DNA of 64,000 bases, from positions 372,001 to 436,000 of the forward strand of contig UBMU01000008.1 of NCBI GenBank assembly GCA_900466605.1, written 5' to 3'. This document shows positions 24,669-35,988 of this stretch, piece by piece (position 1 is the stretch's first letter; each line of letters opens with the position of its first letter). The notes under the pieces are model-generated. The model was not told the origin of the DNA. It saw nothing but the letters and a program-made list of their open reading frames with translations, and ran no database searches. A program made the translations under genes and the position numbers. Source of the DNA: Hyphomicrobiales bacterium (lineage in GTDB: Bacteria > Pseudomonadota > Alphaproteobacteria > Rhizobiales > Rhizobiaceae).

Positions 24669-26810
24669 TTACTCGGCTGCAGCTTCTTCCTTCTTCTTGT
24701 CGGCAGGGATTTCCTGGCCGGTTGCCTGGTCGACAACCTTCATCGACAGGCGGACCTTGCCGCGCTCGTCGAAGCCGAGGAGCTTGACCCAAACCTTCTG
24801 GCCTTCCTTGACGACGTCCTGGGTCTTGGCGACACGCTCGGAAGCGAGCTGCGAGATGTGGACGAGGCCGTCGCGGGCGCCGAAGAAGTTGACGAACGCG
24901 CCGAAGTCGGCGGTCTTCACAACGGTGCCTTCGTAGATCACGCCGATTTCAGGCTCGGCAACGATCGAGTGGATCCACTTGCGGGCCGCTTCGATTTCCT
25001 TGCCGGAGGACGAGGCGATCTTGACTGTGCCGTCGTCTTCGATGTTGATCTTCGCGCCGGTCTTTTCGACGATTTCGCGGATGACCTTGCCGCCCGAACC
25101 GATGACTTCACGGATCTTGTCGACCGGGATGTTCATGACTTCGATGCGCGGAGCGAATTCGCCGAGCTGGCCACGGCTCTCGGTGATTGCCTTTGCCATC
25201 TCGCCGAGGATGTGCGTGCGACCGCCCTGAGCCTGGCCGAGAGCGACCTTCATGATCTCTTCGGTGATACCGGCGATCTTGATGTCCATCTGCAGCGAGG
25301 TGATGCCATCGGCAGTGCCTGCGACCTTGAAGTCCATGTCGCCGAGGTGGTCTTCGTCGCCGAGGATGTCGGAGAGAACCGCAAAGCGGTCGCCTTCGAG
25401 GATCAGGCCCATGGCAATACCGGCAACCGGCTTAGCGAGCGGAACACCAGCGTCCATCAGAGCAAGCGAGGTGCCGCAGACAGTCGCCATCGAGGACGAG
25501 CCGTTCGACTCGGTGATCTCGGAGACGACGCGCAGTGTGTAGGGGAACTGCTCGGCGGTCGGCAGCATCGGACGGATAGCGCGCCATGCGAGCTTGCCGT
25601 GACCGATTTCGCGGCGGCCTGGGGAGCCCATGCGACCGGTTTCACCAACCGAGTAAGGAGGGAAGTTGTAATGGAGCAGGAAGCGCTCCTTGTACATGCC
25701 GGTGAGCGAGTCGACGTACTGTTCGTCTTCGCCAGTGCCAAGCGTCGCAACAACGATCGCCTGCGTTTCACCGCGCGTGAACAGCGCCGAACCGTGCGTG
25801 CGCGGCAGGAGGCCGACTTCCGATACGATCGGACGAACAGTCGACAGATCGCGGCCGTCGATGCGGCTCTTGGTGTCGAGGATGTTCCAACGAACGATCT
25901 TCGCCTGCAGGTGCTTGAAGACGGCGCCGATGACTTCCGGCGTGTACTTCGGCTCGACACCCTCAGGGAAGAAGTGAGCCTTTACCTTTGCCTTGACGGC
26001 GTCAACGGCTGCATAGCGATCAGCCTTCTGGGTGATCTTGTAGCCTTCGCGCAGTTCGGCTTCGAACAGCTTCAGCATTTCGGCTTCGAGCTCGGAATGA
26101 TCTTCCGGCTGGAAATCGCGAGGCTCCTTGGCGGCAACTTCAGCGAGCTTGATGATCGCGTCGAGAACCGGCTGGAAGCCGCGGTGGCCGAACATGACGG
26201 CGCCGAGCATGACTTCTTCGTTGAGTTCCTTGGCTTCCGACTCAACCATCAGAACGGCGTCGTGCGTGCCAGCGACGACGAGGTCGAGCACCGACTCTTC
26301 CATTTCGTCGAGATGCGGGTTGAGGACGTATTCGCCGTTGATATAGCCAACGCGCGCGCCGCCGACCGGGCCCATGAAGGGAACGCCGGAAAGCGTCAGG
26401 GCTGCCGAAGTCGCAACCATCGACAGGATGTCAGGGTTGTTTTCAAGGTCGTGCTGGATGACGGTGACGACGACCTGGGTGTCGTTCTTGTAGCCTTCCG
26501 GAAAGAGCGGGCGGATCGGGCGATCGATCAGGCGGGAAACGAGCGTTTCGTTTTCCGACGGACGGCCTTCGCGCTTGAAATAGCCGCCCGGGATCTTGCC
26601 GGCTGCGTAGGTCTTTTCCTGGTAGTTGACGGTAAGCGGGAAGAAGTCCTGGCCCGGCTTCGGCGACTTGGCGGAAACGACGGTGGCGAGAACCACGGTT
26701 TCGCCGTAGGTCGCTAGAACGGCGCCGTCAGCCTGGCGGGCGATCTTGCCGGTTTCCAGCTTCAGCGGGCGGCCTGCCCACTCGATTTCCACACTATGAG
26801 TATCAAACAT
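24669..26810 (-). CDS. pnp: Polyribonucleotide nucleotidyltransferase (PNPase)
   Basis: PNPase degrades RNA 3'-5' with phosphate and can add tails; it is the core of the degradosome. The 713-residue protein has two RNase PH domains, an all-helical linker, a KH domain ([20 protein letters not shown]) and a C-terminal S1 domain ([19 protein letters not shown]). The second PH domain contains the conserved [19 protein letters not shown] acidic site. It follows rpsO on the same strand, the nearly universal rpsO-pnp order, with about 314 bases between them. Confidence 0.97.
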   Translation of the reverse strand: MFDTHSVEIEWAGRPLKLETGKIARQADGAVLATYGETVVLATVVSAKSPKPGQDFFPLTVNYQEKTYAAGKIPGGYFKREGRPSENETLVSRLIDRPIRPLFPEGYKNDTQVVVTVIQHDLENNPDILSMVATSAALTLSGVPFMGPVGGARVGYINGEYVLNPHLDEMEESVLDLVVAGTHDAVLMVESEAKELNEEVMLGAVMFGHRGFQPVLDAIIKLAEVAAKEPRDFQPEDHSELEAEMLKLFEAELREGYKITQKADRYAAVDAVKAKVKAHFFPEGVEPKYTPEVIGAVFKHLQAKIVRWNILDTKSRIDGRDLSTVRPIVSEVGLLPRTHGSALFTRGETQAIVVATLGTGEDEQYVDSLTGMYKERFLLHYNFPPYSVGETGRMGSPGRREIGHGKLAWRAIRPMLPTAEQFPYTLRVVSEITESNGSSSMATVCGTSLALMDAGVPLAKPVAGIAMGLILEGDRFAVLSDILGDEDHLGDMDFKVAGTADGITSLQMDIKIAGITEEIMKVALGQAQGGRTHILGEMAKAITESRGQLGEFAPRIEVMNIPVDKIREVIGSGGKVIREIVEKTGAKINIEDDGTVKIASSSGKEIEAARKWIHSIVAEPEIGVIYEGTVVKTADFGAFVNFFGARDGLVHISQLASERVAKTQDVVKEGQKVWVKLLGFDERGKVRLSMKVVDQATGQEIPADKKKEEAAAE

Positions 26811-27078
26811 ATGTCTTGTCCTTCAATGCGGGAGCATGCGCTTCGCCTTCCAAGGCACCGCGCACGGTCAACCGCAATCGGTGTGACGCATCATGGGCAA
26901 GACAACGGGAGGCTTTGCACTACCGATCTCTCAAAGAGACCGGGCCAAAGCGAAGCTCTGGCGAAAGCATCCGGCAATCCTGCCCCATGACAGGTCAACG
27001 GTTGGTTTGGCAGAACCGGCCCATCCGGGTCTGCCGGGCAATCCGCCAAGCGTGGCGGGATCGGGAAAAGGTTTCCCG

Positions 27079-27116
27079 AAAAAATCCGGCGGGCGTCCCA
27101 AGGGGAGCGCCCGCCG
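27079..27116 (-). terminator. Terminator/attenuator after rpsO
   Basis: GGCGGGCG (27088-27095) pairs with CGCCCGCC (27108-27115), extended inward by TCCC/GGGA. On the minus strand it is followed by six Ts (27079-27084). It lies 9 bases after the rpsO stop. A second hairpin (CGGGAAA/TTTCCCG) follows at 27062-27078. The remaining 250 bases to pnp hold no gene and probably the pnp promoter and leader. Confidence 0.8.
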
Positions 27117-27124
27117 AGAAAACC

Positions 27125-27394
27125 TTAGCGGCGGATACCCAGGCTGGTAATCAGCTTGGTGTAGCGGCCTTCGTTCTTCTTCTTGAGGTAGTCAAGAAGC
27201 GAGCGGCGGCTGGAAACCATCGTCAGAAGACCACGACGGGAATGGTTGTCCTTCTTGTGGTCCTTGAAGTGGCCGGTCAGGTTGTTGATACGCTCGGTCA
27301 GGATGGCAACCTGTACTTCCGGTGAACCGGTGTCGCCTTCGAACGTTGCGTATTCCTTGATCAGAGCCGTCTTGCGCTCAGCAGTAATCGACAT
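27125..27394 (-). CDS. rpsO: 30S ribosomal protein S15
   Basis: S15 nucleates the central domain of 16S rRNA. The product has 89 residues, the normal length, and contains [20 protein letters not shown] and the [11 protein letters not shown] rRNA-binding segment. The ATG at 27394 follows AAGGA, and MSITAERK is the standard rhizobial start. In other bacteria S15 represses its own mRNA; a leader of at least 100 bases precedes it here. Confidence 0.97.
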   Translation of the reverse strand: MSITAERKTALIKEYATFEGDTGSPEVQVAILTERINNLTGHFKDHKKDNHSRRGLLTMVSSRRSLLDYLKKKNEGRYTKLITSLGIRR

Positions 27395-27550
27395 CGTATG
27401 ATCCTTTCGATGAGAGGAGATAAGGTCGCCAAAAGCCGGGATGTCGTCCAGCTTTGGCCGCGAATGCATTCAAGCAAAGCCTGATGCTGGCGCTGCCTAT
27501 AAACCAAATGTGCTGCAATGGAAAGGGGCATGGCACAGATGGCCGATTCG

Positions 27551-28402
27551 TCACTTTCCAGCCATCGCATCCCGGATCATCGCATTGTAACCCTCGGGAT
27601 CCTGCAGCATGGCGAAGTGGCTGGTGTCCTTGAGGATCACCAGCTTCGCCCCTGGAATCTGCTGGGCCATCATCTCGGTATGGTCGAGCTTGACAGCCTC
27701 GTCGTGATCTCCGATCGCCAGGGTAACGGGTACCTTGATCTTGCCAAGGTCGTCAGCTGTCCAGGCAGGTTGACTTCCCCACATCGCCGAGATCTGGGTA
27801 ACAAAAGCTTCGTACTCGTTCGGCGTCGGCGACAGTGTCTTGTAAGCCTCGCCGGCCGCATTGATGTAGTCACTGAAGGTCTTGTTGGTCATGACGTCGG
27901 CTTTTACGCCGTCGGTTGTCACGTTTGCCGCCTGCGCAATCACGCGCGTCAGCTTTTCAGGGTTCTTCATGGCCATGTCGATGCCGATGATGCCGCCATC
28001 AGACCAACCGACCAGCGTCACCTTGTCGAGCTTCAGATAGTCAAGCAAGGCGACATAGTCCGAGGTCATAAGATCATAGCCGAACGGCTTCTCGCTGCGC
28101 GTCGAGCGGCCATGTCCGCGGCTATCGGCGACGATCACCCGATGATCCTTGGCAAACTCAGCCACCTGGTAGCCCCAGACGTCGGCGCTACCAAGCCCGC
28201 CGTGGATGAACAGGATCGGCTCACCCTCACCGTATTCGGCGTAATACATCTTGATGTCGTTGACGGGCGCCATGCCGCTCGTCTTGGCGGCCGGCATTGG
28301 CGGGAAGGCCGGCAGAGTTGCCCAACGCTCCGCCGAATAAGTGCCCGCGGCCATCAAAACCGTCGAGAAGAACATCAGGATGCCGGCTGCAAGTCTGCGC
28401 AT
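27551..28402 (-). CDS. Secreted alpha/beta hydrolase
   Basis: The 283-residue protein starts with a signal peptide (RRLAAGILMFFSTVLMAAG). The hydrolase core has the oxyanion segment FIHGGLGSADVW and the nucleophile elbow GWSDGG (Ser134). The acid is probably in IGDHDEAVKL and the histidine in DTSHFAML. Substrate unknown; esterase or lactonase-like activity is typical. GGGAG precedes the ATG at 28402, and an upstream hairpin overlaps this site. It sits between truB and rpsO, where rhizobia often have no gene. Confidence 0.82.
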   Translation of the reverse strand: MRRLAAGILMFFSTVLMAAGTYSAERWATLPAFPPMPAAKTSGMAPVNDIKMYYAEYGEGEPILFIHGGLGSADVWGYQVAEFAKDHRVIVADSRGHGRSTRSEKPFGYDLMTSDYVALLDYLKLDKVTLVGWSDGGIIGIDMAMKNPEKLTRVIAQAANVTTDGVKADVMTNKTFSDYINAAGEAYKTLSPTPNEYEAFVTQISAMWGSQPAWTADDLGKIKVPVTLAIGDHDEAVKLDHTEMMAQQIPGAKLVILKDTSHFAMLQDPEGYNAMIRDAMAGK

Positions 28403-28409
28403 GACTGTC

Positions 28410-28446
28410 TCCCTGATCCAAAGGGCTCCATAGCCCGGATCAGGGA
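28410..28446 (-). promoter_or_regulatory. Hairpin covering the hydrolase ribosome-binding site
   Basis: TCCCTGATCC (28410-28419) pairs perfectly with GGATCAGGGA (28437-28446), and GGGCT/AGCCC pair inside. On the transcribed strand the arm next to the gene contains part of the GGGAG ribosome site. No T-run follows, so control of translation initiation is more likely than termination. Confidence 0.45.
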
Positions 28447-28531
28447 AACATATCTCAATAGTAAAGGCTGACAACTGCCATCCATGGTTTCGCCGGCCCG
28501 AGGGCGAATCAAAACCAGAAGTTTATGAACC

Positions 28532-29464
28532 TCAGCCGAAGACCCGCTTCGGGCGGAACTCGCCTTGGCCGATCTCGCCGATCGCAACCAGCTTGCCGCG
28601 GGACGTAGCATAGGCCTCGCTCTCGGCAACTGGCGCGTCTCGACCGCGCACCAGGATGGGATTGCCCATCTTCAGCCGGTGTGCCTGGTCGTCGTTGACG
28701 ACGAGATGCGGAAGCGAGGAGAGCGCTTCGCTGGTGTCGATCAGCAGAGCATCCAGAGCTGCAAGCCGTTCGTCGGCGTCTTCGACAGCCTCAAGCGCGA
28801 CGAGGTCAGCGAGCGGTATCATGGTCTCTTCGGCAAACGGCGCGACAAAGCTGCGACGCAGGCCGGAGATATGGCCATAGCAGCCAAGTTCGCGGCCGAA
28901 ATCGCGAGCGAGCGCCCGGACATAAGTGCCCTTGCCGCATTCGACTTCGAAATGCGCAGTATCCGCGTCCGGGCAGGACAACAGCGTCAGACGGAAGATC
29001 TCGACCTCGCGGGACGGAATCTCGACGGCCTCACCCTCGCGCGCCAGATCGTAGGCGCGCTCGCCAGCAATCTTGATGGCCGAAAACTGCGGCGGCACCT
29101 GGCTGATGACGCCCGTGTATTTCGGCAAAAGGTCGCGGATCTGCTGCTCACTCGGACGGCTGTCGGAGCTCTCCGTCACATCGCCCTCGAGATCGTCCGT
29201 TGCGCGTTCCTCGCCCCAGCTTACAGTGAATTCATAGATCTTGCGGCCGTCCATCACATAGGGAACGGTCTTCGTCGCATCACCAAGGGCAATCGGCAGC
29301 ATCCCCGAAGCCAGGGGATCGAGCGTACCGGCATGACCGCATTTCTGCGCCTTGAACAGCCACTTGATCTTGGAAACGGCTTCGGTGGAGCCGAAATCGA
29401 CCGGCTTATCAAGGATCAGCCATCCCGAAATCGGGCGGCCCTTCGGTTTACGTGGTTTGGACAT
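28532..29464 (-). CDS. truB: tRNA pseudouridine-55 synthase
   Basis: TruB converts U55 of the T-loop of all tRNAs to pseudouridine. The 310-residue protein has the catalytic motif [15 protein letters not shown] with Asp49, the RNA-binding [15 protein letters not shown] segment and a C-terminal PUA-like region ending [10 protein letters not shown]. It starts 12 bases after the rbfA stop. The order infB-rbfA-truB is conserved in bacteria. Confidence 0.97.
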   Translation of the reverse strand: MSKPRKPKGRPISGWLILDKPVDFGSTEAVSKIKWLFKAQKCGHAGTLDPLASGMLPIALGDATKTVPYVMDGRKIYEFTVSWGEERATDDLEGDVTESSDSRPSEQQIRDLLPKYTGVISQVPPQFSAIKIAGERAYDLAREGEAVEIPSREVEIFRLTLLSCPDADTAHFEVECGKGTYVRALARDFGRELGCYGHISGLRRSFVAPFAEETMIPLADLVALEAVEDADERLAALDALLIDTSEALSSLPHLVVNDDQAHRLKMGNPILVRGRDAPVAESEAYATSRGKLVAIGEIGQGEFRPKRVFG

Positions 29465-29476
29465 CAGTCTCTTCTA

Positions 29477-29887
29477 CTATTTTTCTTCGGTATCGCCGTG
29501 GTCGAGATCGCGCTGGACCTCGGGCGAGCGCAGCAACTCATCGATCTTCTTGTAATTGTCGAAGCTCGTATCGTCGCGGAAGCGGACCTCCGGCATGTAC
29601 TTCATCTGCCGAAGCTGTGACCCAAGACGACCGCGAATGTATTTCGCATTGCGGTTCAGCGCACCGATCACCGCATCATGATCCGTCACACCGAGCGGCG
29701 TCACATAGGCCGTCGCGATCTTCAGATCGGGCGACATGCGGACTTCGGAAATGGAAATGACGGTCTTCTCGATCAGGTCATCGCGCACTTCACCACGCTG
29801 CAGAACCTGCGTAATGGCGGCGCGAACCTGTTCGCCGACGCGCAGCATGCGCTGAGAGGGTGCGGAGGTTGTTGATCTTGTTGCCAT
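29477..29887 (-). CDS. rbfA: 30S ribosome-binding factor A
   Basis: RbfA is a single KH-domain factor needed for 16S 5'-end maturation and cold growth. The 136-residue product has [19 protein letters not shown] at the N-terminus, [17 protein letters not shown], and the [19 protein letters not shown]-terminal motif. The ATG at 29887 is preferred (GAGG 9 bases upstream) over an upstream start adding five residues. It lies 75 bases after infB. Confidence 0.95.
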   Translation of the reverse strand: MATRSTTSAPSQRMLRVGEQVRAAITQVLQRGEVRDDLIEKTVISISEVRMSPDLKIATAYVTPLGVTDHDAVIGALNRNAKYIRGRLGSQLRQMKYMPEVRFRDDTSFDNYKKIDELLRSPEVQRDLDHGDTEEK

Positions 29888-29962
29888 TTTTCTTTGCCTC
29901 AAAAGGTTCGGGCGCCGGCCTCACATGATCCGGCGCCCGTCAACACTTCTAGTCTCGCACGA

Positions 29963-32698
29963 TCAGAGTGTGCGGGTGATATGCTCGACACGGAAGCATT
30001 CGATCGTATCGCCTGCGCGGATGTCTTCGTAGTTTTCGAAGGCCATACCGCACTCCTGACCGACCGGAACTTCCGATACTTCATCCTTGAAGCGCTTGAG
30101 CGTCTTGAGCTTGCCTTCGTGGATGACGACGCTGTCGCGCACCAGGCGGACGCCTGCACCACGTTCGACCTTGCCTTCGACGACACGGCAACCTGCAACC
30201 TTGCCGACCTTCGTGATGTTGAACACCTCGAGGATCTCGGCATTGCCGAGGAAGGTTTCGCGACGCTCCGGCGAGAGCAGACCCGACATTGCCGCCTTAA
30301 CGTCATCCACGAGGTCGTAGATGATGTTGTAGTAGCGGATCTCGATGCCTTCGCGTTCGGCGGCACTACGAGCCTGAGCGTTGGCGCGGACGTTGAAGCC
30401 GATAATCGCGGCGTTGGATGCCTCGGCCAGCGAGATATCCGATTCCGTGATGGCGCCGGCGCCCGAATGGACGATGCGCGCACGCACTTCGTCGGTACCG
30501 AGCTTTTCAAGCGCACCGGCAATGGCTTCGATCGAACCCTGCACGTCACCCTTGATGACCAGCGGGAATTCCTTGAAGCCGGTATCCTGCAGCTTGCTCA
30601 TCATCTGCTCGAGCGAACCGCGCTGACCGGACTGGCGAGCGGCTGCCTTGTCGCGGGCGAGACGCTGACGGTATTCCGAGATTTCGCGGGCCCGGCTTTC
30701 GTTCTCGACGACGGCGAACTTGTCGCCGGCTGCCGGCGTGCTGGACAGACCGAGCACTTCAACAGGAGTCGCCGGACCGGCTTCCTTGACGTGGTCGCCC
30801 TTGTCCGTCACGAGGGCGCGAACGCGGCCCCACTGATCGCCGGCAACGATGATCTGGCCCGGCCTCAGCGTACCCTTCTGGACGAGCACGGTCGCAACCG
30901 CACCGCGACCTCGGTCGAGCTGGGCTTCGATGACGGTGCCTTCGGCGGTACGGGTCGGGTCGGCCTTCAGGTCGAGGATTTCAGCCTGCAGCAGGACGGC
31001 TTCGAGCAGCTTGTCGAGGTTCGTCCTGTTCTTGGCCGAAACTTCGACGTCGAGCACTTCACCGCCCAGCGATTCAACGAAGACTTCGTGCTGCAGAAGC
31101 TGCTGGCGGACCTTGTCCGGCTTGGCTTCGTGCTTGTCGATCTTGTTGATCGCCACGATGATCGGAACACCGGCCGCCTTGGCGTGGTTGATGGATTCGA
31201 TCGTTTGCGGCATCACGCTGTCGTCGGCTGCGACCACGAGGATCGCGATGTCGGTTGCCTGCGCACCACGGGCACGCATGGCCGTGAAGGCGGCGTGGCC
31301 AGGGGTGTCGATGAAGGTGATCTTGTGACCGTTCTGCTCGACCTGATAGGCACCGATATGCTGGGTGATGCCACCGGCTTCGCCGGACACCACGTTCGCC
31401 TGACGGATGGCGTCGAGCAGCGAGGTCTTGCCGTGGTCGACGTGACCCATGATGGTGACAACAGGCGGACGCGAGACCATTTCGCCTGCATCGTCGGCCT
31501 TGTCGAAAATACCTTCTTCGACGTCGGATTCCGAAACGCGCTTGACCGTGTGGCCGAATTCACCGGCGATGATTTCAGCCAGATCGGCGTCGATGACGTC
31601 GCCCGGCTTCATCATCTGGCCTTCCTTCATCAGGTACTTGATAACGTCGACAGCGCGTTCGGACATACGCTGCGACAGTTCCTGAATGGTGATGGTCTCA
31701 GGCAGGATAACTTCGCGAACAACCTTTTCGCGGGTTTCCTGCATCTGGCTGCGGCGGAACTTTTCCTGGCGGCGGCGCATGGCGGCCATCGAGCGGCCAC
31801 GTGCAGTGCCGTCGTCGTCGACACCGGCGGTGCCGATTGTCAGCTTGCCACGGCGACGTTCGTCGTCTGTCTTCGGACGTGTCGTGACCGGCTTTGCCGG
31901 TTCTGGGCGAACGACGCGGCCGCGAGCGGGAACGCCGCGGGGTGGCCCACGATCTTCTTCCTCGTTTTCACGGCGACCGCGAACGGCCGGGGCGGCAGCG
32001 CCGCCCGGAGCAGGGCGCGCCTGGGTGGGCGCAGGAGCGGCGTCTGGACGACGTGCTACTGGCTGAGCCGACTGGACGCGGGGAGTTTCTGCCGGCGCAG
32101 CAGGTGCCTGCGCCGCTGCGGCAGCGGCTGCTGCAGCGCGTGCCGCTTCTTCCTCTGCACGCTGCTTGGCTTCCTCAGCTTCGGCAACCTGACGCGCGGC
32201 GTCCTCGGCAGCGCGGCGCTTTTCATCCTCGGCGCGACGGATGGCATCTTCGGCATCACGAACCTGCGCCATGGCAAGTGCACGACGACGGGCGTCCATT
32301 TCTTCCGGAGACAGGTGGTTCAGGACTACCGGCCGCGGACGATCTTGAGGACGCGAAGATTGCGATGAAGGCTGCTGCGGACGCTGCTGCTGTCCACCCG
32401 GCTGATGCAAGCGCGGCTGCGGCGCCTGCGGAGCGCGGGCCTGAACCGGGGCCGCTGGTGCCGGAGCACGAACAGCGGGTTCGGCCGCGCGAAGAGGCGC
32501 TGCGGGCGCCGCCGGCGTGATCGGCCGCTCATCTTCCGGGCGCATCGGACGCCGCTTGCGGGTCTCGACAACGACCGCCTTGGTGCGACCGCGGCCCATA
32601 TCCTGGCGCACGGTGCCCTGGCTTACGCCCGACGGCTTCAGGGTCAGAGTCTTCTTGCCTGGTCCGTTCAGTGTCTTGTCGTCATTGCTATCGGTCAT
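29963..32698 (-). CDS. infB: Translation initiation factor IF-2
   Basis: IF-2 is the GTPase that brings fMet-tRNA to the 30S subunit. The 911-residue protein has a long Pro/Ala/Arg-rich N-terminal extension. An IF2_N domain ([20 protein letters not shown]) follows, then the G domain with [29 protein letters not shown] and NKIDK, and C-terminal domains ending [12 protein letters not shown]. The ATG at 32698 has AGGA upstream and starts [12 protein letters not shown], typical of rhizobia. It is in the nusA-infB operon. Confidence 0.97.
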   Translation of the reverse strand: MTDSNDDKTLNGPGKKTLTLKPSGVSQGTVRQDMGRGRTKAVVVETRKRRPMRPEDERPITPAAPAAPLRAAEPAVRAPAPAAPVQARAPQAPQPRLHQPGGQQQRPQQPSSQSSRPQDRPRPVVLNHLSPEEMDARRRALAMAQVRDAEDAIRRAEDEKRRAAEDAARQVAEAEEAKQRAEEEAARAAAAAAAAAQAPAAPAETPRVQSAQPVARRPDAAPAPTQARPAPGGAAAPAVRGRRENEEEDRGPPRGVPARGRVVRPEPAKPVTTRPKTDDERRRGKLTIGTAGVDDDGTARGRSMAAMRRRQEKFRRSQMQETREKVVREVILPETITIQELSQRMSERAVDVIKYLMKEGQMMKPGDVIDADLAEIIAGEFGHTVKRVSESDVEEGIFDKADDAGEMVSRPPVVTIMGHVDHGKTSLLDAIRQANVVSGEAGGITQHIGAYQVEQNGHKITFIDTPGHAAFTAMRARGAQATDIAILVVAADDSVMPQTIESINHAKAAGVPIIVAINKIDKHEAKPDKVRQQLLQHEVFVESLGGEVLDVEVSAKNRTNLDKLLEAVLLQAEILDLKADPTRTAEGTVIEAQLDRGRGAVATVLVQKGTLRPGQIIVAGDQWGRVRALVTDKGDHVKEAGPATPVEVLGLSSTPAAGDKFAVVENESRAREISEYRQRLARDKAAARQSGQRGSLEQMMSKLQDTGFKEFPLVIKGDVQGSIEAIAGALEKLGTDEVRARIVHSGAGAITESDISLAEASNAAIIGFNVRANAQARSAAEREGIEIRYYNIIYDLVDDVKAAMSGLLSPERRETFLGNAEILEVFNITKVGKVAGCRVVEGKVERGAGVRLVRDSVVIHEGKLKTLKRFKDEVSEVPVGQECGMAFENYEDIRAGDTIECFRVEHITRTL

Positions 32699-32800
32699 TC
32701 GTTCCCGTTCCTTCGGACAGGGAGCGATGACGTCATCAGGCCCTGTCAATCAAATAGTGTCGATCAATGATCTGGGGACCGGACAAGTCCGGTGACCGCA

Positions 32801-33490
32801 TCATTGTTTTTGCCGGCCAGCGCCGCCCGCTGCCCGGGACTGACCGCCACTGCGGTACTGTTCGAGCATCTTTGCGCGCTTCACTACACCCTCACCCGCC
32901 TGCCCTGCAAGCACTGCAGCATGGATAAAAGCGTTCTGACCCATCAGGCCTTCCATTTCGCTCTCCGAGAAGAGGTGGTAGGAAGGTATTTCCTCCTCGG
33001 TCTCCATTCCGAGGTGCCAGGCCTTGCGGGCCTGGTCGATTTTTCTGACGCCGTCTTCGGCGGCATTCGTCGCATGGAACACGGCAATCGCCGCTCCACT
33101 CCTGACTGCGGCGTCCACTTTCGCGGAGCCGGTAACGAACTGCCCCGCCTTGCGGGCCATGTTCATCATTTGCATCAACTGCTGTTCCAGCAGCGTCTCG
33201 ACAGTCTGGCCGAGATCGGCTGCCGCCTTAACATCCGCTTTCAAAGCGCGGGCGAAGAGCTTCTTCGCCACAGCCTTGTCGACCAGCGAGCGATCGATCT
33301 TCACCCAACAGCCGCGACCCGGAAGCTGACGCTTCAGGTCCGCGATAACAGTCCCATCGGGTGCAGCGACGAAGCGGATCAGCTCATCCGGCGATCCGCT
33401 TTCGCGCGTCACGATGCACATGCGACCATTCACGTCATATCCTGCAAGATCATCGTCCTCAGGAGAAACGGTAGGCTCACGCGCAGACAT
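32801..33490 (-). CDS. YlxR-family RNA-binding protein (DUF448)
   Basis: The 229-residue protein has an N-terminal YlxR domain (MCIVTRESGSPDELIRFV, then LPGRGCWVKIDRSLVDKAV). An L7Ae-like extension follows (MMNMARKAGQFVTGSAKVD), as in the long alphaproteobacterial form. YlxR proteins bind RNA, and the Bacillus homologue modulates RNase P. Its start codon overlaps the nusA stop (TAATG), so translation is coupled. Confidence 0.88.
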   Translation of the reverse strand: MSAREPTVSPEDDDLAGYDVNGRMCIVTRESGSPDELIRFVAAPDGTVIADLKRQLPGRGCWVKIDRSLVDKAVAKKLFARALKADVKAAADLGQTVETLLEQQLMQMMNMARKAGQFVTGSAKVDAAVRSGAAIAVFHATNAAEDGVRKIDQARKAWHLGMETEEEIPSYHLFSESEMEGLMGQNAFIHAAVLAGQAGEGVVKRAKMLEQYRSGGQSRAAGGAGRQKQ

Positions 33491-35094
33491 TATACTTCCT
33501 GCTCGGCCTCGGGAGCTTCCTCAGCTTCCGCGTCCTTGGCGAGGTCTTCCTCGGTGATCCAGCCAGCCGCAAGGCGGGCCTGAACAACCATCTGTTCGGC
33601 TTCGACGCGCGAGACGTCGAACTTAGAGAAGAGACCTTCGAACTTCTTGGTCTCGCCGTTCTTGCGTTCGCTCCAGCCGACGAGATCGTCAGCGGCGCAG
33701 CCGGCGAAGTCTTCCATCGTCTTGATGCCGTCTTCGCCAAGCGCAACCATCATCTGGGCGGTTATGCCGTCGATCTGACGCAGTTCGTCGGAGACACCGA
33801 GCGCTTTACGCTTCTCGTCCATCTCGGCTTCGAGCTTTTCGAGATATTCGCGGGCACGCGTCTGAATTTCCTGGGCCGTGTCTTCGTCGAAACCATCGAT
33901 CGAGGCGATTTCGTCGAGATCGACATAGGCCAGTTCTTCAACCGCTGCGAAGCCTTCGGACGCCAGAACCTGGCCGACCATTTCGTCAACGTCGAGCGAA
34001 TCCATGAACAGGTTGGTACGCTCGTTGAATTCCTTCTGACGGCGCTCAGACTCTTCGGCTTCCGTCATGATGTCGATGTCCCAGCCGGTCAGCTGCGAGG
34101 CCAGACGGACGTTCTGGCCGCGGCGGCCGATGGCCAGCGACAGCTGTTCGTCCGGAACCACGACTTCGATGCGCTCGGCATCTTCATCGAGAACGACCTT
34201 GGCGACTTCGGCCGGTTGCAGGGCGTTGACGACGAAGGTCGCCGGGTCCTGCGACCACGGAATGATGTCGATCTTCTCGCCCTGAAGCTCGCCGACGACG
34301 GCCTGAACGCGCGAACCACGCATACCGACGCAGGCGCCGACCGGATCGATCGAACTGTCGTTCGAGATCACGGCGATCTTGGCGCGCGAACCGGGATCGC
34401 GGGCAACCGACTTCACCTGGATGATGCCGTCATAGATTTCAGGCACTTCCATGGTGAAGAGCTTGACCATGAACTGCGGATGTGTGCGCGACAGGAAGAT
34501 CTGCGGGCCGCGCTGCTCACGACGAACGTCATATACGTATGCACGGACGCGATCGCCATAGCGGACGTTTTCGCGCGGGATCATCTCGTCGCGGCGGATG
34601 ATGCCTTCGCCACGGCCGAGATCGACGATGACGTTGCCGTATTCGACGCGCTTGACGGTGCCGTTGACGATTTCGCCGACGCGGTCCTTGAACTCGTCGA
34701 ACTGGCGGTCACGCTCAGCTTCACGAACCTTCTGGACGATGACCTGCTTGGCGGACTGGGCAGCAATACGGCCGAAATCCATCGGCGGCAGCGGATCGGC
34801 GATAAAATCGCCAAGCGCTGCGTCCGGGTTGCGGTCGCGGGCCAGTTCGAGCGGGATCTGCGTCGAATAGTCCTCAGCCTTGTCGACAACTTCGAGCAGA
34901 CGCTGAAGACGGATTTCGCCGGTCTTCGGATTGATGTCGGCGCGGATGTTGGACTCGGTGCCGTAGCGGGAGCGCGCGGCCTTCTGGATCGCGTCTGCCA
35001 TTGCGGCAAGCACGATCTCGCGGTCGATGACCTTTTCGCGCGCCACTGCATCTGCGATCTGCAGAAGTTCGAGCCGGTTCGCACTGACTGCCAT
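33490..35094 (-). CDS. nusA: Transcription termination/antitermination factor NusA
   Basis: NusA binds RNA polymerase and controls pausing, termination and antitermination. The 534-residue protein has the N-terminal polymerase-binding domain, an S1 domain ([20 protein letters not shown]), KH domains ([20 protein letters not shown] and [15 protein letters not shown]) and a C-terminal helical repeat region. It ends in an acidic tail ([10 protein letters not shown]). It starts 60 bases after rimP and overlaps the ylxR-like gene by one base. Confidence 0.97.
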   Translation of the reverse strand: MAVSANRLELLQIADAVAREKVIDREIVLAAMADAIQKAARSRYGTESNIRADINPKTGEIRLQRLLEVVDKAEDYSTQIPLELARDRNPDAALGDFIADPLPPMDFGRIAAQSAKQVIVQKVREAERDRQFDEFKDRVGEIVNGTVKRVEYGNVIVDLGRGEGIIRRDEMIPRENVRYGDRVRAYVYDVRREQRGPQIFLSRTHPQFMVKLFTMEVPEIYDGIIQVKSVARDPGSRAKIAVISNDSSIDPVGACVGMRGSRVQAVVGELQGEKIDIIPWSQDPATFVVNALQPAEVAKVVLDEDAERIEVVVPDEQLSLAIGRRGQNVRLASQLTGWDIDIMTEAEESERRQKEFNERTNLFMDSLDVDEMVGQVLASEGFAAVEELAYVDLDEIASIDGFDEDTAQEIQTRAREYLEKLEAEMDEKRKALGVSDELRQIDGITAQMMVALGEDGIKTMEDFAGCAADDLVGWSERKNGETKKFEGLFSKFDVSRVEAEQMVVQARLAAGWITEEDLAKDAEAEEAPEAEQEV

Positions 35095-35154
35095 GTCTTT
35101 TCTCTCCGTCTAGGCGTTCAGGGTTCCCTTCCCCGGCGCCACAAGTTGATCGGT

Positions 35155-35760
35155 TTATTCTTCGTCTTCCGCTTCGTTCTGGTTCGCGGCCTCTGCCTTC
35201 GCCAGCTTGTCGGCGCGCAGGGCATCACGGATCAGATCGTCGGTCAGAATGAGTTTCGCATCGGCAAGCGCCGTGAATGGAATGACGATATTCTGTTCTT
35301 CGCCCTCGGAAACCTGGTCGCGCTCAAGCGTGAAACCGTCTGCGTCGGTCGCAACGATCTTGCCACGGAAGCGCTTGCGATTGCCGACCATGATCGACGT
35401 TTCGCACTTCAGAAGATGTCCCTGCCAGCGCACGAAATCAGACTTGCGCACCATCGGGCGGTCGATGCCGGGCGACGACACCTCCAGATGATACTCTTTA
35501 TCGATCGGATCTTCCACATCGAGAACCGGAGAAACGGCCATCGAGACCTCTTCGCAGCCTTCGACGTCCATCGTCCCATCGTTGCGCTCGGCCATAATCT
35601 GCATGGTAGCGCCGTTCTGGTTCAACATGCGCACGCGGACAAGGCGATAGCCGAGGTCGATTAGCACAGGCTCGATGATATCGGCGAGGCGCTGATCGAG
35701 ACCAGTCTCGGTGATCAGCCGCGGCTCAATTTCGTTTTCTGCTTTCGTCGGATCCGACAA
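35155..35760 (-). CDS. rimP: Ribosome maturation factor RimP
   Basis: RimP assists 30S assembly. The 201-residue protein matches the rhizobial family: [19 protein letters not shown], then [18 protein letters not shown] and [14 protein letters not shown], with an acidic C-terminal tail. The TTG at 35760 was chosen because GGAG lies 8 bases upstream and homologues begin (M)SD; an ATG 24 bases earlier is weaker. It heads the rimP-nusA-ylxR-infB-rbfA-truB run. Confidence 0.93.
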   Translation of the reverse strand: MSDPTKAENEIEPRLITETGLDQRLADIIEPVLIDLGYRLVRVRMLNQNGATMQIMAERNDGTMDVEGCEEVSMAVSPVLDVEDPIDKEYHLEVSSPGIDRPMVRKSDFVRWQGHLLKCETSIMVGNRKRFRGKIVATDADGFTLERDQVSEGEEQNIVIPFTALADAKLILTDDLIRDALRADKLAKAEAANQNEAEDEE

Positions 35761-35988
35761 GCGATGCGCTCCTAGCAATTTCATGCATTTTGGGTGATCG
35801 CGGTAATAAAAAAGAGCGGGTCCTTGCGGCCCACTCTTCATCAATGCGATCAAGATTTGAGAGCCATATAGGCCCGTTTTTACAAAAATGCAAGGTCTGT
35901 CGCCAACCTTCAGCCAGGAGGGCCACCGAGGTAGCCAGCCGCACCTTTACGCATATATTGGCTTCAGGGACCGAGATCGGGAGGGATC

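Noticed and set aside
24066..26717. 883-residue plus-strand frame opposite the methyltransferase and pnp
   Set aside because: It spans two real minus-strand genes and has the low-complexity composition of an antisense shadow. pnp is unambiguous.
29894..32368. 824-residue plus-strand frame opposite infB
   Set aside because: Antisense to the conserved IF-2 gene, no ribosome site and no recognisable domain.
34216..35664. 482-residue plus-strand frame opposite nusA and rimP
   Set aside because: Antisense shadow across two conserved genes and their intergenic gap.
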